Notes: generated from the letters alone by a model not told the origin. A stretch of DNA of 64,000 bases from Desulfovibrio sp. MES5 (GCF_002237645.1 NZ_MJUZ01000022.1:62001-126000); one strand, 5' to 3'. Numbered from the stretch's first letter, positions 9,177 through 18,149 are shown. Translations and numbers: made by a program.

Positions 9177-9255
9177 TTTTGGACAGTTGACTTTGTAAAA
9201 GTGTAAATGCTCCTGCGCCGCACTTTCGTGCGGTGCGACGCAACGTTCTGAATGC

Positions 9256-9284
9256 AAAGAGGCGCGCCATTGGCGCGCCTCTTT
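9256..9284. terminator. Bidirectional hairpin terminator
   Basis: A perfect 13-base stem AAAGAGGCGCGCC / GGCGCGCCTCTTT with a three-base loop, A-tract on one side and T-tract on the other, between the convergent HEAT-repeat and acetyltransferase genes. Confidence 0.75.
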
Positions 9285-9291
9285 AGGACAT

Positions 9292-9449
9292 TTAAGGAAG
9301 CACTGATTAAAGAGCTCCTGGAAACGCGCAGTTATTTCGTTTGGCAAGGCGCGATCTTTTTTTGAAGCAGGAGTGGACTCTTCCGTCCTCGACTGTTTCA
9401 AAAAAAGTGAAGCAACACCGCCAAACGGAATAAATCAGCGTTTCCTTAA
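9292..9449. repeat. MITE-like element with 19-base terminal inverted repeats (family D)
   Basis: The ends TTAAGGAAGCACTGATTAA (9292-9310) and TAAATCAGCGTTTCCTTAA (9431-9449) are inverted copies matching at 16 of 19 bases. The 158-base element has no coding capacity and its interior is also partly self-complementary (TTTCGTTTGGC / GCCAAACGGAA). Confidence 0.65.
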
Positions 9450-9563
9450 CACTTGAAATACTCGCGTACGGCAGGCAAAAACCTGCCTACTCGCATTTCG
9501 CTGCAAGGATTTTCAAGAAATCCATGCAGAGCAGTTAACTCATTTCATTCGTAAACTGCGCTC
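9450..9563 (-). repeat. Family C repeat, copy 1
   Basis: This stretch (ACTTGAAATACTCGCG, GGCAGGCAAAAACCTGCC, ATGCAGAGCAGTTAACTC) closely resembles 17442-17565 and, in the opposite orientation, 56884-57007. It contains a small GGCAGG/CCTGCC hairpin and abuts the family D element. Confidence 0.7.
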
Positions 9564-9566
9564 ACA

Positions 9567-11018
9567 TCAAAAGTAGTCTGAAAAATAGGGTTTATCAGGC
9601 GGAATCAGCGCTTCAAGCGTTTTAAGCAGATGGTAGTCCATATCAATGCGGTCATTGTTATAGAGGTAGGTTGGCCGCTTATAGCCCATAAGCATGGCGG
9701 TCAGCGTCTGGATGTCCAACGCGATGCGGTGACCCGAATGGCATGTGTCCACCCGCTCGCAGACAGCTTCATCGTCTTCCCACCGAACGTGAAAAATGCC
9801 GTTATTCCAGGGCGCTATGGGATCTTTTACCTCAAAATCCAGGGTGAGCCTGAGATCGCTGAACTGGAAGGGATAAAACTCCATAAAGCGCTGCACATCC
9901 ACAATGCGGGCCATGCCGTAGGGCTGTATGGTCTCGTCGATCTCGCTGTCCTCAAGCTCAAAAGCCATGGCCTCGCCCGTGTAGTTGGCCCCTTCCACCT
10001 TGGTGATCATTGAAAAATGCGCGCTGATATAGTTCCAGATGCCGTACTTGGCCTCCTGGTTCAGGTAGACCATTTCCTTGATGCTGAAAATTTCATTCTC
10101 AATGTAGTAAATCACATAGCCCAAGGGCTTGCGGTCAGCGCTGTAATACACCGCCGCCATGACATCATCCGAATCCCAGCGCCAGTATTCCTCCCACTCC
10201 AGCGCGCCGCGTATGAGCGCGCCGTGTTCCTGCAGCGCAAAATATTTGTAGACCTTGTGCAGGTCCTCATTTTCTATGTCCACACGCTCTATCTGTCCCT
10301 CCACCGGGTGCCGCGCCGGAAGCTGCGTATCCTTGATGGCGAAGGTCATTTTGTCCGACATGATTTCCCAGCCGTGCTTGCGGTAAAGCGGGATGGAATA
10401 GGGGCACAGGTAGGAGATGATCTGCTGTTGGTTGCGCATGTACTCTAGGCTTTTTGCCAGCAGCGAGTGGATAAGGCCCCGGCCGGTATACTCCGGATAG
10501 GTCGCCACCCCCGTTATGCCGCCCATTTTGCAAATCTCGCCCTGGACGTTCACTTCCATAGGATAGATGACCACTTGCGAAGCCAGCCTGCCCTTGTAAA
10601 ACCAGCCCATGACGTGCGATGCCTCGAAAATGGGCTTTTTGGACTGCTTCATCTCCTTGTCGGACCAGCCGATGCGGGCCATTTCAGACGTGCTCACCTG
10701 AAAGGCATACCGCAGCAGGGCTTCAAACTGCTCAAAATCGTCCTTGCCAAGCTGGCGAAATTCAAAGGCGTCGTGAACGCCATTGGGCGGTTGTCGGTCC
10801 TCGTCCTTGCGTTCGCTGTTCACGGCTTCTCCTTCACCGCGTTCCTCTGCGGCCATGGCTGTCCGGCGGGCCTCAAGGCCACGTTCCCGGCGGTTCACGG
10901 GCACCAGCGGCGCGCCATTGCTTTTGTCGGGCGGCGTGCCTGCGGCGCGAAATGGGTGGGGTTCCAGTCGTGGACCATCAAGAGGCGGCAAATGCTGTTG
11001 CTTGTGTAGAATGCGCAT
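9567..11018 (-). CDS. Eis-like GNAT-family N-acetyltransferase
   Basis: The region from about residue 85 carries a GNAT fold with the acetyl-CoA motif GVATYPEYTGRGLIHSLL, followed by a second GNAT-like half and a C-terminal sterol-carrier-like region (DFEVKDPIAPWNNGIFHVRW). This three-part build of about 400 residues is typical of the Eis group of acetyltransferases, which acetylate lysines or aminoglycosides. The first 80 residues are charged, low in complexity and may not be translated. The ATG at 11018 has only a weak AGG upstream, and a later start such as the Met near residue 54 is possible. The substrate is unknown. Confidence 0.8.
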   Translation of the reverse strand: MRILHKQQHLPPLDGPRLEPHPFRAAGTPPDKSNGAPLVPVNRRERGLEARRTAMAAEERGEGEAVNSERKDEDRQPPNGVHDAFEFRQLGKDDFEQFEALLRYAFQVSTSEMARIGWSDKEMKQSKKPIFEASHVMGWFYKGRLASQVVIYPMEVNVQGEICKMGGITGVATYPEYTGRGLIHSLLAKSLEYMRNQQQIISYLCPYSIPLYRKHGWEIMSDKMTFAIKDTQLPARHPVEGQIERVDIENEDLHKVYKYFALQEHGALIRGALEWEEYWRWDSDDVMAAVYYSADRKPLGYVIYYIENEIFSIKEMVYLNQEAKYGIWNYISAHFSMITKVEGANYTGEAMAFELEDSEIDETIQPYGMARIVDVQRFMEFYPFQFSDLRLTLDFEVKDPIAPWNNGIFHVRWEDDEAVCERVDTCHSGHRIALDIQTLTAMLMGYKRPTYLYNNDRIDMDYHLLKTLEALIPPDKPYFSDYF

Positions 11019-11349
11019 GCCTGTTTATTCCGGTAACAATCCGTAAAAAAATACCTGGTTACAACCAACACGCCCGGCGCGGACCGCATGTCTGCACCCT
11101 GACGGCCCGTTTTGCGGGGCAGGGGTGAAAAAAATACTCCCTCAAGGCCGCTGTACCGCGCTCGACAGTTTTACGCAAGGCATGAAACCATGGCAAAATG
11201 AAGAAAAATAGATAACGATAAAGCATGGTTGAAAAACTACAGGAACCCTTGCCGTTGTGCTTCGACATATGGGCAAAGTATGGGCAAAAACTGAAGAAAA
11301 AGAGACGAGGCAGTTTTGGAAAAAAAGCACGGCTGCGCCGTAAAAGCTG
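11019..11349. other. Intergenic region without a recognisable gene
   Basis: About 330 bases between two minus-strand genes. It presumably holds the promoter of the acetyltransferase gene. No conserved motif, RNA or coding frame stands out. Confidence 0.45.
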
Positions 11350-12210
11350 TCAGACGGGCAGGCCCGCAGCCATTCGACGTTGGCGCAGACTTTCCAGCAC
11401 GTCCATGCCGACGCGAAGTTTGCCGTAACCCTTGCCGAGGCAAATGAACGGCTTATTTTCGCCATGATAATCCGAACCGCCGCTGATGCCCAGGTCGAAC
11501 CGCTTGGCCAGAGCGAGGCAGGCGCGAACGTCCGCTTCAGAATGCTCACTGTGCCACGCTTCAATGGCATTGAGCCCGCAGTCTTTAAGGCGCGCCACCT
11601 GCGTGTCCAGCCAGCCCGACGGGCCTTTCCACAGCATGGGGTGAGCCAGGCTGACGGTTGCGCCAAGGTCGGCCAGAAGGCGCACGCTTTCTTCCGGTTC
11701 CAGCACTTCCTTGGGCAGGTAGGCCTTGCCGTGACAACCAAGATACTCCTTGAACACTTCACGGGAGTTTTTGGCATATCCCTTGCGCAACAGGACTTCA
11801 GCGATATGGGGTCTGCCCACGCTTTCGCCCGTGGCCGTGGCCAGCACCTCTTCCATGGTGATGTCCAGCCCCAGGTCCTGAAGCTTGCGCACTATGCCTT
11901 CGTTGCGCTCCGCGCGCTTGAGCCGCAAAAATGCCAGTTTTTCCTGCAAAGGTTCAGGATTTTCCGGCAGCCATAATCCCAGAATGTGCAATTCTCCCAG
12001 TTCCGTACCCGTGGAGATTTCGCACCCGCGTATGAGTTCGACACCGTACTCGCTCCCGGCGTCAGCGGCTTCATCCAGACCAGAAAGCGTATCATGGTCA
12101 GTCACGGCCACGGCCTCAAGACCCACCTGGGCGGCCTTGGCCATGAGAAGCGCCGGAGAATCCGTGCCATCGGAAGCAGTAGTGTGCGTATGCAGATCAA
12201 CCAGTTTCAT
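11350..12210 (-). CDS. PHP-domain phosphoesterase, probable 3',5'-nucleoside bisphosphate phosphatase type
   Basis: A 286-residue PHP-domain metalloenzyme. The metal-binding motifs are all visible: DLHTHTTASDG near the N-terminus, VTDHDT, ESVGRPHIA, LAHP and GISGGSDYHG near the C-terminus. This is the layout of the YciV/RNase AM group, which hydrolyses 3'-phosphoadenosine 5'-phosphate-like nucleotides or trims RNA 5' ends. In a sulfate reducer a role in nucleotide salvage is plausible, but sulfate reduction itself does not make PAP. The gene is divergent from Trm112 and its start at 12210 has AAGG upstream. Confidence 0.88.
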   Translation of the reverse strand: MKLVDLHTHTTASDGTDSPALLMAKAAQVGLEAVAVTDHDTLSGLDEAADAGSEYGVELIRGCEISTGTELGELHILGLWLPENPEPLQEKLAFLRLKRAERNEGIVRKLQDLGLDITMEEVLATATGESVGRPHIAEVLLRKGYAKNSREVFKEYLGCHGKAYLPKEVLEPEESVRLLADLGATVSLAHPMLWKGPSGWLDTQVARLKDCGLNAIEAWHSEHSEADVRACLALAKRFDLGISGGSDYHGENKPFICLGKGYGKLRVGMDVLESLRQRRMAAGLPV

Positions 12211-12275
12211 GAGACATAAACCTTACTAAAGATGAGTTTTTATTAATAGCGCAAAATATCAATAGGGTGCAAGCC

Positions 12276-12304
12276 TTGAACTGGCCCCTGCATCTCTGTA
12301 TACT
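12276..12304 (+). promoter_or_regulatory. Sigma-70-type promoter for the Trm112-yfcE operon
   Basis: TTGAAC (12276-12281) and TATACT (12299-12304) are separated by 17 bases, 33 bases upstream of the start codon. This is one of the best vegetative promoter matches in the window. Confidence 0.75.
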
Positions 12305-12337
12305 CGTTGCCCCATGCCGATATACTAGGAAGGATAT

Positions 12338-12559
12338 ATGCCCATCAACACTGACGAACTTTTGCGGATACTGGCCTGCCCCAAATGCCTGGGCACCCTT
12401 GCCGCCATGGAAGAAAATAATAACACATCAGGTTTTGCCTGCGCGGCCTGTCAGGTTATCTACCCCGTTCGCGAAGATATACCTGTCATGCTGGTAGAAG
12501 AAGCTGTGGATATGCCCACCTGGAACGCACAGCACCCTCAGGCAAAGGAACGCGCCTGA
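12338..12559 (+). CDS. Trm112-family small zinc-binding protein
   Basis: A 73-residue protein with two Cys pairs (LACPKCLGTL and CAACQVIYPVREDIPVML), the signature of the Trm112/YcaR (UPF0434) family. These proteins activate methyltransferases in eukaryotes and archaea; the bacterial role is less clear. The start has AAGGA six bases upstream and a strong promoter lies at 12276-12304. The stop overlaps the next start as TGATG, so the phosphodiesterase is translationally coupled. Confidence 0.9.
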   Translation: MPINTDELLRILACPKCLGTLAAMEENNNTSGFACAACQVIYPVREDIPVMLVEEAVDMPTWNAQHPQAKERA

Positions 12560-13113
12560 TGCGCCTGCTTATAGCCTCCGATCTGCACGGTTCCATTGAA
12601 AGCCTGCGCTTTCTGGTGGAAAAAGCGCGGCAGATGGAGCCTGACATGCTGGTGCTGCTGGGCGACCTTGTTTATCACGGCCCCCGCAATCCCCTGCCCG
12701 CAGGCTATGACACGCGGTTGGTGATGCGTGAAATGCCCGACCTCACCGCACTGCCCTGCCCGGTTGCCGCCGTGCGCGGCAACTGCGACGCCGAGGTGGA
12801 CCTGGGATTGCTGCCCTTTCCTGTGGTCGATACCACATGGCTTGAGGCCGATGGACTACGCATCTTCGCATGCCACGGCCACCGCCTGCCCGAAAATCCG
12901 CCCTGCCCCGGCTTCAAGCCCGGCACTGTCATCCTGCGCGGGCATACCCACGTTCCGCGTGGCGAAACCCTTGATGGGCTGCACTTCTGGAATCCCGGTT
13001 CCCTTTCGCTGCCCAAGAGCGGCTTTCCCCACAGTTACGGCCTGTATGAAAACGGGCTCTTCCGCGTGCTGGACATGCAGGACAAGGAAGTTCTGCGCCA
13101 CGCCCCGGCCTGA
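12559..13113 (+). CDS. yfcE: YfcE-type metallophosphodiesterase
   Basis: A 184-residue calcineurin-like phosphoesterase with every family motif: SDLHG at residues 8-12, GDLVYHGPRN, RGNCDAEVD, CHGHRLP and RGHTHVPR. Members such as E. coli YfcE are Mn-dependent phosphodiesterases with unknown physiological substrates. The start codon overlaps the stop of the Trm112 gene by one base, and maf follows after 36 bases, so these three genes probably form one operon. Confidence 0.9.
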   Translation: MRLLIASDLHGSIESLRFLVEKARQMEPDMLVLLGDLVYHGPRNPLPAGYDTRLVMREMPDLTALPCPVAAVRGNCDAEVDLGLLPFPVVDTTWLEADGLRIFACHGHRLPENPPCPGFKPGTVILRGHTHVPRGETLDGLHFWNPGSLSLPKSGFPHSYGLYENGLFRVLDMQDKEVLRHAPA

Positions 13114-13149
13114 TCACCCCGTGCCCTTGCCTGACAGCACTATATCATT

Positions 13150-13965
13150 ATGACCGCTGACCCCACATCGCGACAGCCGCTGTTCTCCCTCACCGACGGG
13201 TTCAGACTGGTGCTGGCCTCTGGCTCGCCACGCCGCCGCCTGTTTTTGTCCGAGTGGGGTCTGCCCTTTGAACTGGCCCGCCCGGACGGGGCAGAGCCCC
13301 TGCCCCTGCCCGGAGAACACCCCGATGCCTACACCCGCCGGGCTGCCGCGGCCAAGGCATATGCCGTTGCCGCCAGCATGAACAGAACAGGCGCGGCAGC
13401 TTCCACGTCCACGCAAGAAAAAGCCATAATCCTTTCCGCCGACACGGTAGTGGCTGTGGATGGCGATATTCTGGGCAAGCCGCATGACGCCGCCCACGCC
13501 CTCTCCATGCTGCAGCGCCTCACCGGACGCGGGCATGAGGTCATCAGCGCCGTATGCCTGCTTTTGCCCCCCGCAGCGGACACATCTGAACAAGTATCTA
13601 GGGACACTTATGGGGGTGCATGTGGGAACGCGTTTGACGCCACACCAGGCAACAAACCAGATCGCGTGCCCAGCCCTGAGAAAAACAGCGTGTACCAGGG
13701 CTGCGGCGCGGAAGAGCTGATTTTCAGCGACGTAAGCCGTGTCTACTTTCACCCCTGGCCTGAAAATGTTTTGCGGGCCTACGTGGATACTGGCGAACCC
13801 CACGACAAGGCCGGAGCTTACGCCATTCAGGGTCAGGGAGCTTTTCTGGTGGACAGGATAGAAGGGTCGTGGAGCACGGTGGTGGGGCTGCCCGTCACCC
13901 AGCTGGCCCACCTGCTGCTGGATCGTGGCTTCATGCGACCCTGCCCCTCACTTCGCTTGCCGTAG
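13150..13965 (+). CDS. maf: Maf-family nucleotide pyrophosphatase with an internal insertion
   Basis: Maf/Ham1-fold house-cleaning enzyme that hydrolyses non-canonical or modified nucleoside triphosphates. The N-terminal motif LASGSPRR, the ILSADTVVA motif and the C-terminal GEPHDKAGAYAIQG are intact. At 271 residues it is about 70 longer than usual. The extra sequence is mainly residues 141-188, a polar low-complexity stretch between the two halves of the fold, just before FSDVSRVYF, plus an Ala/Thr-rich stretch near residues 78-90. Both insertions lie in predicted loops and keep the frame, so the enzyme is probably functional. Confidence 0.88.
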   Translation: MTADPTSRQPLFSLTDGFRLVLASGSPRRRLFLSEWGLPFELARPDGAEPLPLPGEHPDAYTRRAAAAKAYAVAASMNRTGAAASTSTQEKAIILSADTVVAVDGDILGKPHDAAHALSMLQRLTGRGHEVISAVCLLLPPAADTSEQVSRDTYGGACGNAFDATPGNKPDRVPSPEKNSVYQGCGAEELIFSDVSRVYFHPWPENVLRAYVDTGEPHDKAGAYAIQGQGAFLVDRIEGSWSTVVGLPVTQLAHLLLDRGFMRPCPSLRLP

Positions 13966-14706
13966 ACTCAAAGACGTTAGCCATCACGGCAGAGTATGCT
14001 TGGCGGGCCGATGCCCGGCCTCAGCCGCCAGGACGCCGCCAGAGAACGATGCAGGACACGCAACGCAGCTGCCAACCTGGGCGTCAGTTCTTGTGCTGCC
14101 CGGCAGGCTTGCCGTATTGCAGCGCACAAACTTGCGCTGAACCGGCCTTGCCGACCCATCGCGCAATGCCCTCAGGCCTGGGCTGCCCCGCCCTCGTCGC
14201 CAGCACAGCGACCCGCCTATGCGCCCGTTCTTGTACTGGCCCGGCAGTCTTACCCCTCTTGCACAGCCCCGGCATATGTCGACCCGATATTGCCGACCCA
14301 TCGCGCAATGCCCTCAGGCCTGGGCTGCCCCGCCCTCATCGCCTTTTTTTCTGACCTGGCAGCATTCCGCCATGCCGCACTTCCCGAAGCCCGCAGCATT
14401 GCCACTGCAGGCAAAAAATCCCTGTTGCCCCTCATGCTGCACCAAACCCTCTCTGTCCCGCCAGGTCGCCATGCGTCCCCCCGTATCCCCTTTGTCGACC
14501 AGGTCGCCATGCGCCACCATGCGTCCTACCTGCCCCGACACCCCCTTTCGCTCATGCCGCCCTATACCGACGCCACGTTCAGCCATCCCTGCCTGTTAAA
14601 AAAGCCCTCCTCAACACGCCAAAAAGACCAAAACTCCCCATTTTTGTCGTCAGCTTTGCCCGTCGCCACAAAATTTAAGAAATATCTATATTTTTTTATT
14701 CCAAGA
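13966..14706. other. Long non-coding gap with pyrimidine-rich repeats
   Basis: About 740 bases between maf and the acs promoter region. Frames open here (the longest about 240 codons) have Pro/Ala/Ser/Arg-rich composition without domain motifs or ribosome binding sites, so I do not call them genes. The region contains a direct duplication (separate entry) and a repeated CAGGTCGCCATGCG at about 14460 and 14500. Confidence 0.55.
14148..14343 (+). repeat. 54-base direct repeat pair
   Basis: Copies at 14148-14201 and 14290-14343 begin TTGCCGACCCATCGCGCAAT and differ at one base. The sequence before each copy is also loosely related (a TTCTTGT.CTG..CCGGCAG block), so the duplicated unit is about 142 bases long and partly decayed. 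Confidence 0.85.
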
Positions 14707-14799
14707 TTGTGAAAATTTTCTTCAATTGTAATGGCGTTACAATCCGCGCCGCATGGTGGAATTGACCATTTTTTTGTAGATTTGTAACTTCTTTCACAA
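14707..14799 (+). promoter_or_regulatory. Cluster of operator-like dyads upstream of acs
   Basis: Three inverted repeats lie 120-215 bases before acs in an AT-rich stretch: TTGTGAAAATTTTCTTCAA near 14707, ATTGTAA-TGGCG-TTACAAT at 14725-14743, and TTGTAACTTCTTTCACAA at 14782-14799. The spacing and TTGT...ACAA ends resemble sites of Rex or CRP/FNR-type regulators. Which protein binds is inference. Confidence 0.45.
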
Positions 14800-14922
14800 C
14801 TATGACTGAAAGCACAAACAAGAATCTGCCTCTTGACTGTTCTTTAAAATCTCTTTACTCGAGTATCATGGCCAATTCTCAACTTTTCAATTTACAGTTT
14901 AGACAGGATGGAGGTCTGGATC

Positions 14923-16971
14923 ATGTCTCAGGAACGGATCACGACACTGTTGAATGAAAATCGCAGCTATCTTCCACCAGAGCACGGCAAAACTTCTGCC
15001 TGGGTATGCGGAGCAGAAGAATACGATGCACTGTGCCGCCGTGCCTTGGAAGACCCCAGTGACTTTTGGGGTGCTCGAGCTTCGCAGTTAGTCCATTGGT
15101 TCAAGCGCTGGGACAAGGTACTAGAAGCCGATGAAGTAAACCACAAATACAAATGGTTTACTGGAGGCAAGCTCAATGCTTCATTCAACTGCATTGACAG
15201 GCACCTTATTTCAGGCCGGCGCAACAAGGCAGCCCTCATATGGCAGGGCGAGAAAGAAACGGACGTTCGCTGCTACACCTACCAGATGCTCTATACAGAG
15301 GTCTGCCGTGTGGCTCATGCACTGAGCTCGCTGCGCATCCGCAAGGGCGATCATGTGGCCCTGTATATGCCTATGATCCCGGAACTGTTTATCGCCATGC
15401 TGGCCTGCGCCCGCATCGGGGCCATACACACGGCCATCTTCTCCGGCTACGCCGAGGGCGGCGTGCGCAGCCGTATTCAGGGCTGCAAGGCGCGCGTGGT
15501 CATCACGGCCGATGCGGCCGTGCGTGGCGGCAAGTTCAAGCCCCTCAAGGCCAACCTTGACCCCATCCTTGAAAAATGCCCTTCCGTGGCGCATGTGGTG
15601 GTGGTCAAACATGCCGGGATTGAAAATGTCCATATGCAGCGTAACCGGGATATCTGGTGGCACGATCTTATTGACGACTTCACGCTCAACCCCGACTTTC
15701 CCTGTGAGCCGATGGACGCCGACGACACGCTCTTTCTGCTGCACACCAGCGGCAGCACGGGCAAACCCACGGGCGTCATGCACTCCACGGGCGGGTATCT
15801 TACCTACGCGGCCCACACCACCCAGTGGTGCTTCGACATGCGCGACGACGACGTATACTGGTGCACAGCCGACGCAGGCTGGATTACCGGGCATACCTAC
15901 GGCGTATACGGCCCTCTGTCTCTGGGGGCGACCACCCTCATGTTCGAGGGCATACCCACTTGGCCCTATCCTGACCGCTACTGGCGCATTGTCGAGAATT
16001 TCCGCGTCAACATTCTCTACACGGCCCCCACAGTCATACGTTCGCTCATGCGCATGAACGAGGCGTGGACAGAACGCTACGACCTGCGCAGCCTGCGCAT
16101 CCTGGGCAGCGTGGGCGAACCCATCAACCCCGAAGCCTGGCAGTGGTATCACAAACACATCGGCAGCGGCGAACTGCCCATTGTCGATACCTGGTGGCAG
16201 ACGGAAACCGGCGGGGCCATGATCGCGCCCATGCCCTATGCGACCAAGCTCAAGCCCGGTTCGGCCTCCAAACCCCTGCCCGGCATTGACGCCACGGTTA
16301 TGGGTTCGGCGGCGCGCGACGGCGAGGAGCCTGAAGTGGGATGCAAGGCCGGACACCTGGTCATACGCCGTCCCTGGCCCGGCATGATGCAGGGCGTCTT
16401 CAATGACGAAGAGAAGTACCAGTCCTATTTCACCCGTTTTGGCTGCTACGCTTCAGGTGACGCCGCCGAAATTGATCAGGACGGCTACTTCTGGATTCTG
16501 GGCCGTATCGACGACTCCATCAACGTATCGGGGCACCGCCTCTCCACTGCGGAAATTGAGGCCGTGCTGGCCACCTGCCCCGAAGTGGGCGAGGCCGCCG
16601 TTGTGCCCATGCCCCACGCCCTCAAGGGCGAAGCCATTTACGCATACGTCGTCACACGCGATGAGGTGCCCTGGAGCGCCGACCTGCGCACCAAGCTGCG
16701 CGAGGCAGTGCGGCGTGATATCGGTGCGCTGGCAACCCCGGAATACATACAGTTTGTGGACGGCATGCCCAAAACGACCTCGGGCAAGATCATTCGGCGC
16801 ATGCTGCGCAAGATCGCCGGCGACAATTATGAAGATATTGGCGACACCACTTCGTTGGCCGAACCCGAAGTCATACCCAAGATTATCGACGGGCACCGCA
16901 ACCTTGTGGCCGGTCGGCATGAGACAGAAAGTGCCCCCGAAGGCGGCGACAACGCCAAAGCAGAAGAATAG
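14923..16971 (+). CDS. acs: Acetyl-CoA synthetase (AMP-forming)
   Basis: Acyl-adenylate-forming enzyme that makes acetyl-CoA from acetate, ATP and CoA. At about 682 residues it is a full-length Acs. The AMP-binding motif LLHTSGSTGKPTGVM is near residue 270, the acetate-pocket/adenylation motif VDTWWQTETGG follows, and the C-terminal PKTTSGKIIRR carries the lysine (near residue 620) that is acetylated in the family. I prefer the ATG at 14923 because GGAGG (14910-14914) is eight bases upstream; an ATG at 14908 is in frame but has no such site. Codon use in the first 100 codons is more AT-rich than the rest. It is monocistronic, with a long operator-rich leader. Confidence 0.96.
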   Translation: MSQERITTLLNENRSYLPPEHGKTSAWVCGAEEYDALCRRALEDPSDFWGARASQLVHWFKRWDKVLEADEVNHKYKWFTGGKLNASFNCIDRHLISGRRNKAALIWQGEKETDVRCYTYQMLYTEVCRVAHALSSLRIRKGDHVALYMPMIPELFIAMLACARIGAIHTAIFSGYAEGGVRSRIQGCKARVVITADAAVRGGKFKPLKANLDPILEKCPSVAHVVVVKHAGIENVHMQRNRDIWWHDLIDDFTLNPDFPCEPMDADDTLFLLHTSGSTGKPTGVMHSTGGYLTYAAHTTQWCFDMRDDDVYWCTADAGWITGHTYGVYGPLSLGATTLMFEGIPTWPYPDRYWRIVENFRVNILYTAPTVIRSLMRMNEAWTERYDLRSLRILGSVGEPINPEAWQWYHKHIGSGELPIVDTWWQTETGGAMIAPMPYATKLKPGSASKPLPGIDATVMGSAARDGEEPEVGCKAGHLVIRRPWPGMMQGVFNDEEKYQSYFTRFGCYASGDAAEIDQDGYFWILGRIDDSINVSGHRLSTAEIEAVLATCPEVGEAAVVPMPHALKGEAIYAYVVTRDEVPWSADLRTKLREAVRRDIGALATPEYIQFVDGMPKTTSGKIIRRMLRKIAGDNYEDIGDTTSLAEPEVIPKIIDGHRNLVAGRHETESAPEGGDNAKAEE

Positions 16972-17441
16972 CCGCAGCAGCGGCAGGGGGCGCACGTCCC
17001 CTGCCGCCTGCTGACGCCTGATGCCCAGGGCCATATGCGCAAATGCGGCACACCACGGGCCCATCAGGAACTGATGCCGTGCACGCGCGCCTGGGCATGA
17101 CCCAGCGACCACACACCTTCCAGCAACAAGCAGAGGCCGGGGCAAACCGCCCCGGCCTCTGTTACAAACAACGTGTCTTTAAAAACAGGTATTCTTGTTG
17201 CGTGATCTCGCCCGCACCGGAACGCAACAGACTGATACACCGCCCTTGCGCCTTCGCGGCGAGCGCCTGTCCCCGCAGGGGCGAGCCGTTTCTAGCTGAA
17301 GCAATTTCAACGTGAATATGCTCAGGAAGAGTGTCGTTCCCGCAGTCGACAGACGAACGCAGGGTCGTCTTTCAAACGGAGTCGCGGAGAACGCCGCCCA
17401 CGCAGCCCCGGGCATCTGCAATGTGAGCCTGCTCCGGCTGG
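16972..17441. other. Intergenic region downstream of acs with hairpins
   Basis: The region holds a hairpin CGGCAGGGG / CCCCTGCCG at 16981-17006 just after acs, and a stronger one at 17131-17161 (next entry). Nothing coding is convincing. Confidence 0.5.
17131..17161 (+). terminator. Strong hairpin, possible acs terminator
   Basis: A 13-base perfect stem CAGAGGCCGGGGC / GCCCCGGCCTCTG with a five-base loop. Only TTACAAAC follows, so it lacks a true T-tract; it may act as a terminator or as a 3'-end stabiliser. Confidence 0.5.
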
Positions 17442-17565
17442 AGCATTTAACACTTGCGATGCTCGCGTATGGCAGGCAAAAGCCTGCCTACTCGCGTTTC
17501 GTGGCAAGAATTTTCAGGAAAATCCTTGCAGAGCAGTTAACACACTTCATGTGTTAACTGCTCTA
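17442..17565 (-). repeat. Family C repeat, copy 2
   Basis: Related to 9450-9563 (same orientation) and 56884-57007 (opposite). It contains the hairpin GGCAGGCAAAAGCCTGCC and ends in a near-perfect palindrome, AGAGCAGTTAACACA / TGTGTTAACTGCTCT with a five-base loop, at 17530-17564. It lies just past the stop of the minus-strand HMA2 gene. Confidence 0.75.
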
Positions 17566-17579
17566 AAAAACCGCCTGCC

Positions 17580-18149
17580 CTACAGCGCCTTACGGCGCAC
17601 CCACACGTGGCGGGTCGCCAGCGTGGCCCAGGCAAGGCCTGCCGCCACATGCAATCCCTTGCCGCCCGCAAAACCGGCAAGCAGGCAAAGACTGCCCGCG
17701 CCAAGCATGGTGCGTACCTCAAACTTGCGCGGGCTTATGCCCATAATTTTACCCTTGCCCTTGCCAGACACAAAAGGCTGTAAAAACGACGGCACCTTCA
17801 TATCGCCGAGCATGTCGCCAAGGCCCGTGCCGTGAACTGCCCCCTTGCCCCTGTGGCCTGCCTGCTTTGCGCCGTGCGACCTGCGTTCGGCCTTGCGAAC
17901 TGCCTCGACCTCGGCTTTGGGCCTGAGAAGATCCGGTATTTTTTCTTCCAGCCGCTGACAGATGGCGGCAAAGTCCGTGCCGGGGTTCATGAGCAGTAAA
18001 ATCGATTCCGAGCCAAAGCGCACTTCATTGACGTCTTTTTCATCCCGCAGCACGGCCTGCGCCTCGCCGCGCGCCCTGACATCTGCCAGGGCGGGATGGC
18101 GCAAACGCGCTCTGCCCTCGATGGCATGTACAACATAGGATGATTGCAT
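17580..18149 (-). CDS. HMA2-type heavy-metal-associated-like domain protein
   Basis: A 189-residue protein. Residues 1-75 form a ferredoxin-like HMA domain without the CxxC metal motif, which is replaced by an Arg-rich signature (GRARLRHPALAD). A charged linker follows, then a C-terminal part with a hydrophobic pair (MLGAGSLCLLAGFAGGKGLHVAAGLAWATLAT broken by two Gly) that probably inserts in the membrane. The ATG at 18149 has AAGGAGG upstream. It is divergent from feoA, DUF6110 and the P1B ATPase, which carry the same kind of domain, so it probably belongs to that iron locus. Confidence 0.75.
   Translation of the reverse strand: MQSSYVVHAIEGRARLRHPALADVRARGEAQAVLRDEKDVNEVRFGSESILLLMNPGTDFAAICQRLEEKIPDLLRPKAEVEAVRKAERRSHGAKQAGHRGKGAVHGTGLGDMLGDMKVPSFLQPFVSGKGKGKIMGISPRKFEVRTMLGAGSLCLLAGFAGGKGLHVAAGLAWATLATRHVWVRRKAL

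Noticed and set aside
13996..14712. A 238-codon plus-strand frame in the gap before acs
   Set aside because: It spans the 54-base direct repeats, has no ribosome binding site or domain and has Pro/Ala/Arg-rich composition typical of random GC-rich DNA.
16981..17006. The hairpin directly after acs as an intrinsic terminator
   Set aside because: It has no T-tract on either side; the hairpin at 17131 is a better, though also imperfect, candidate.
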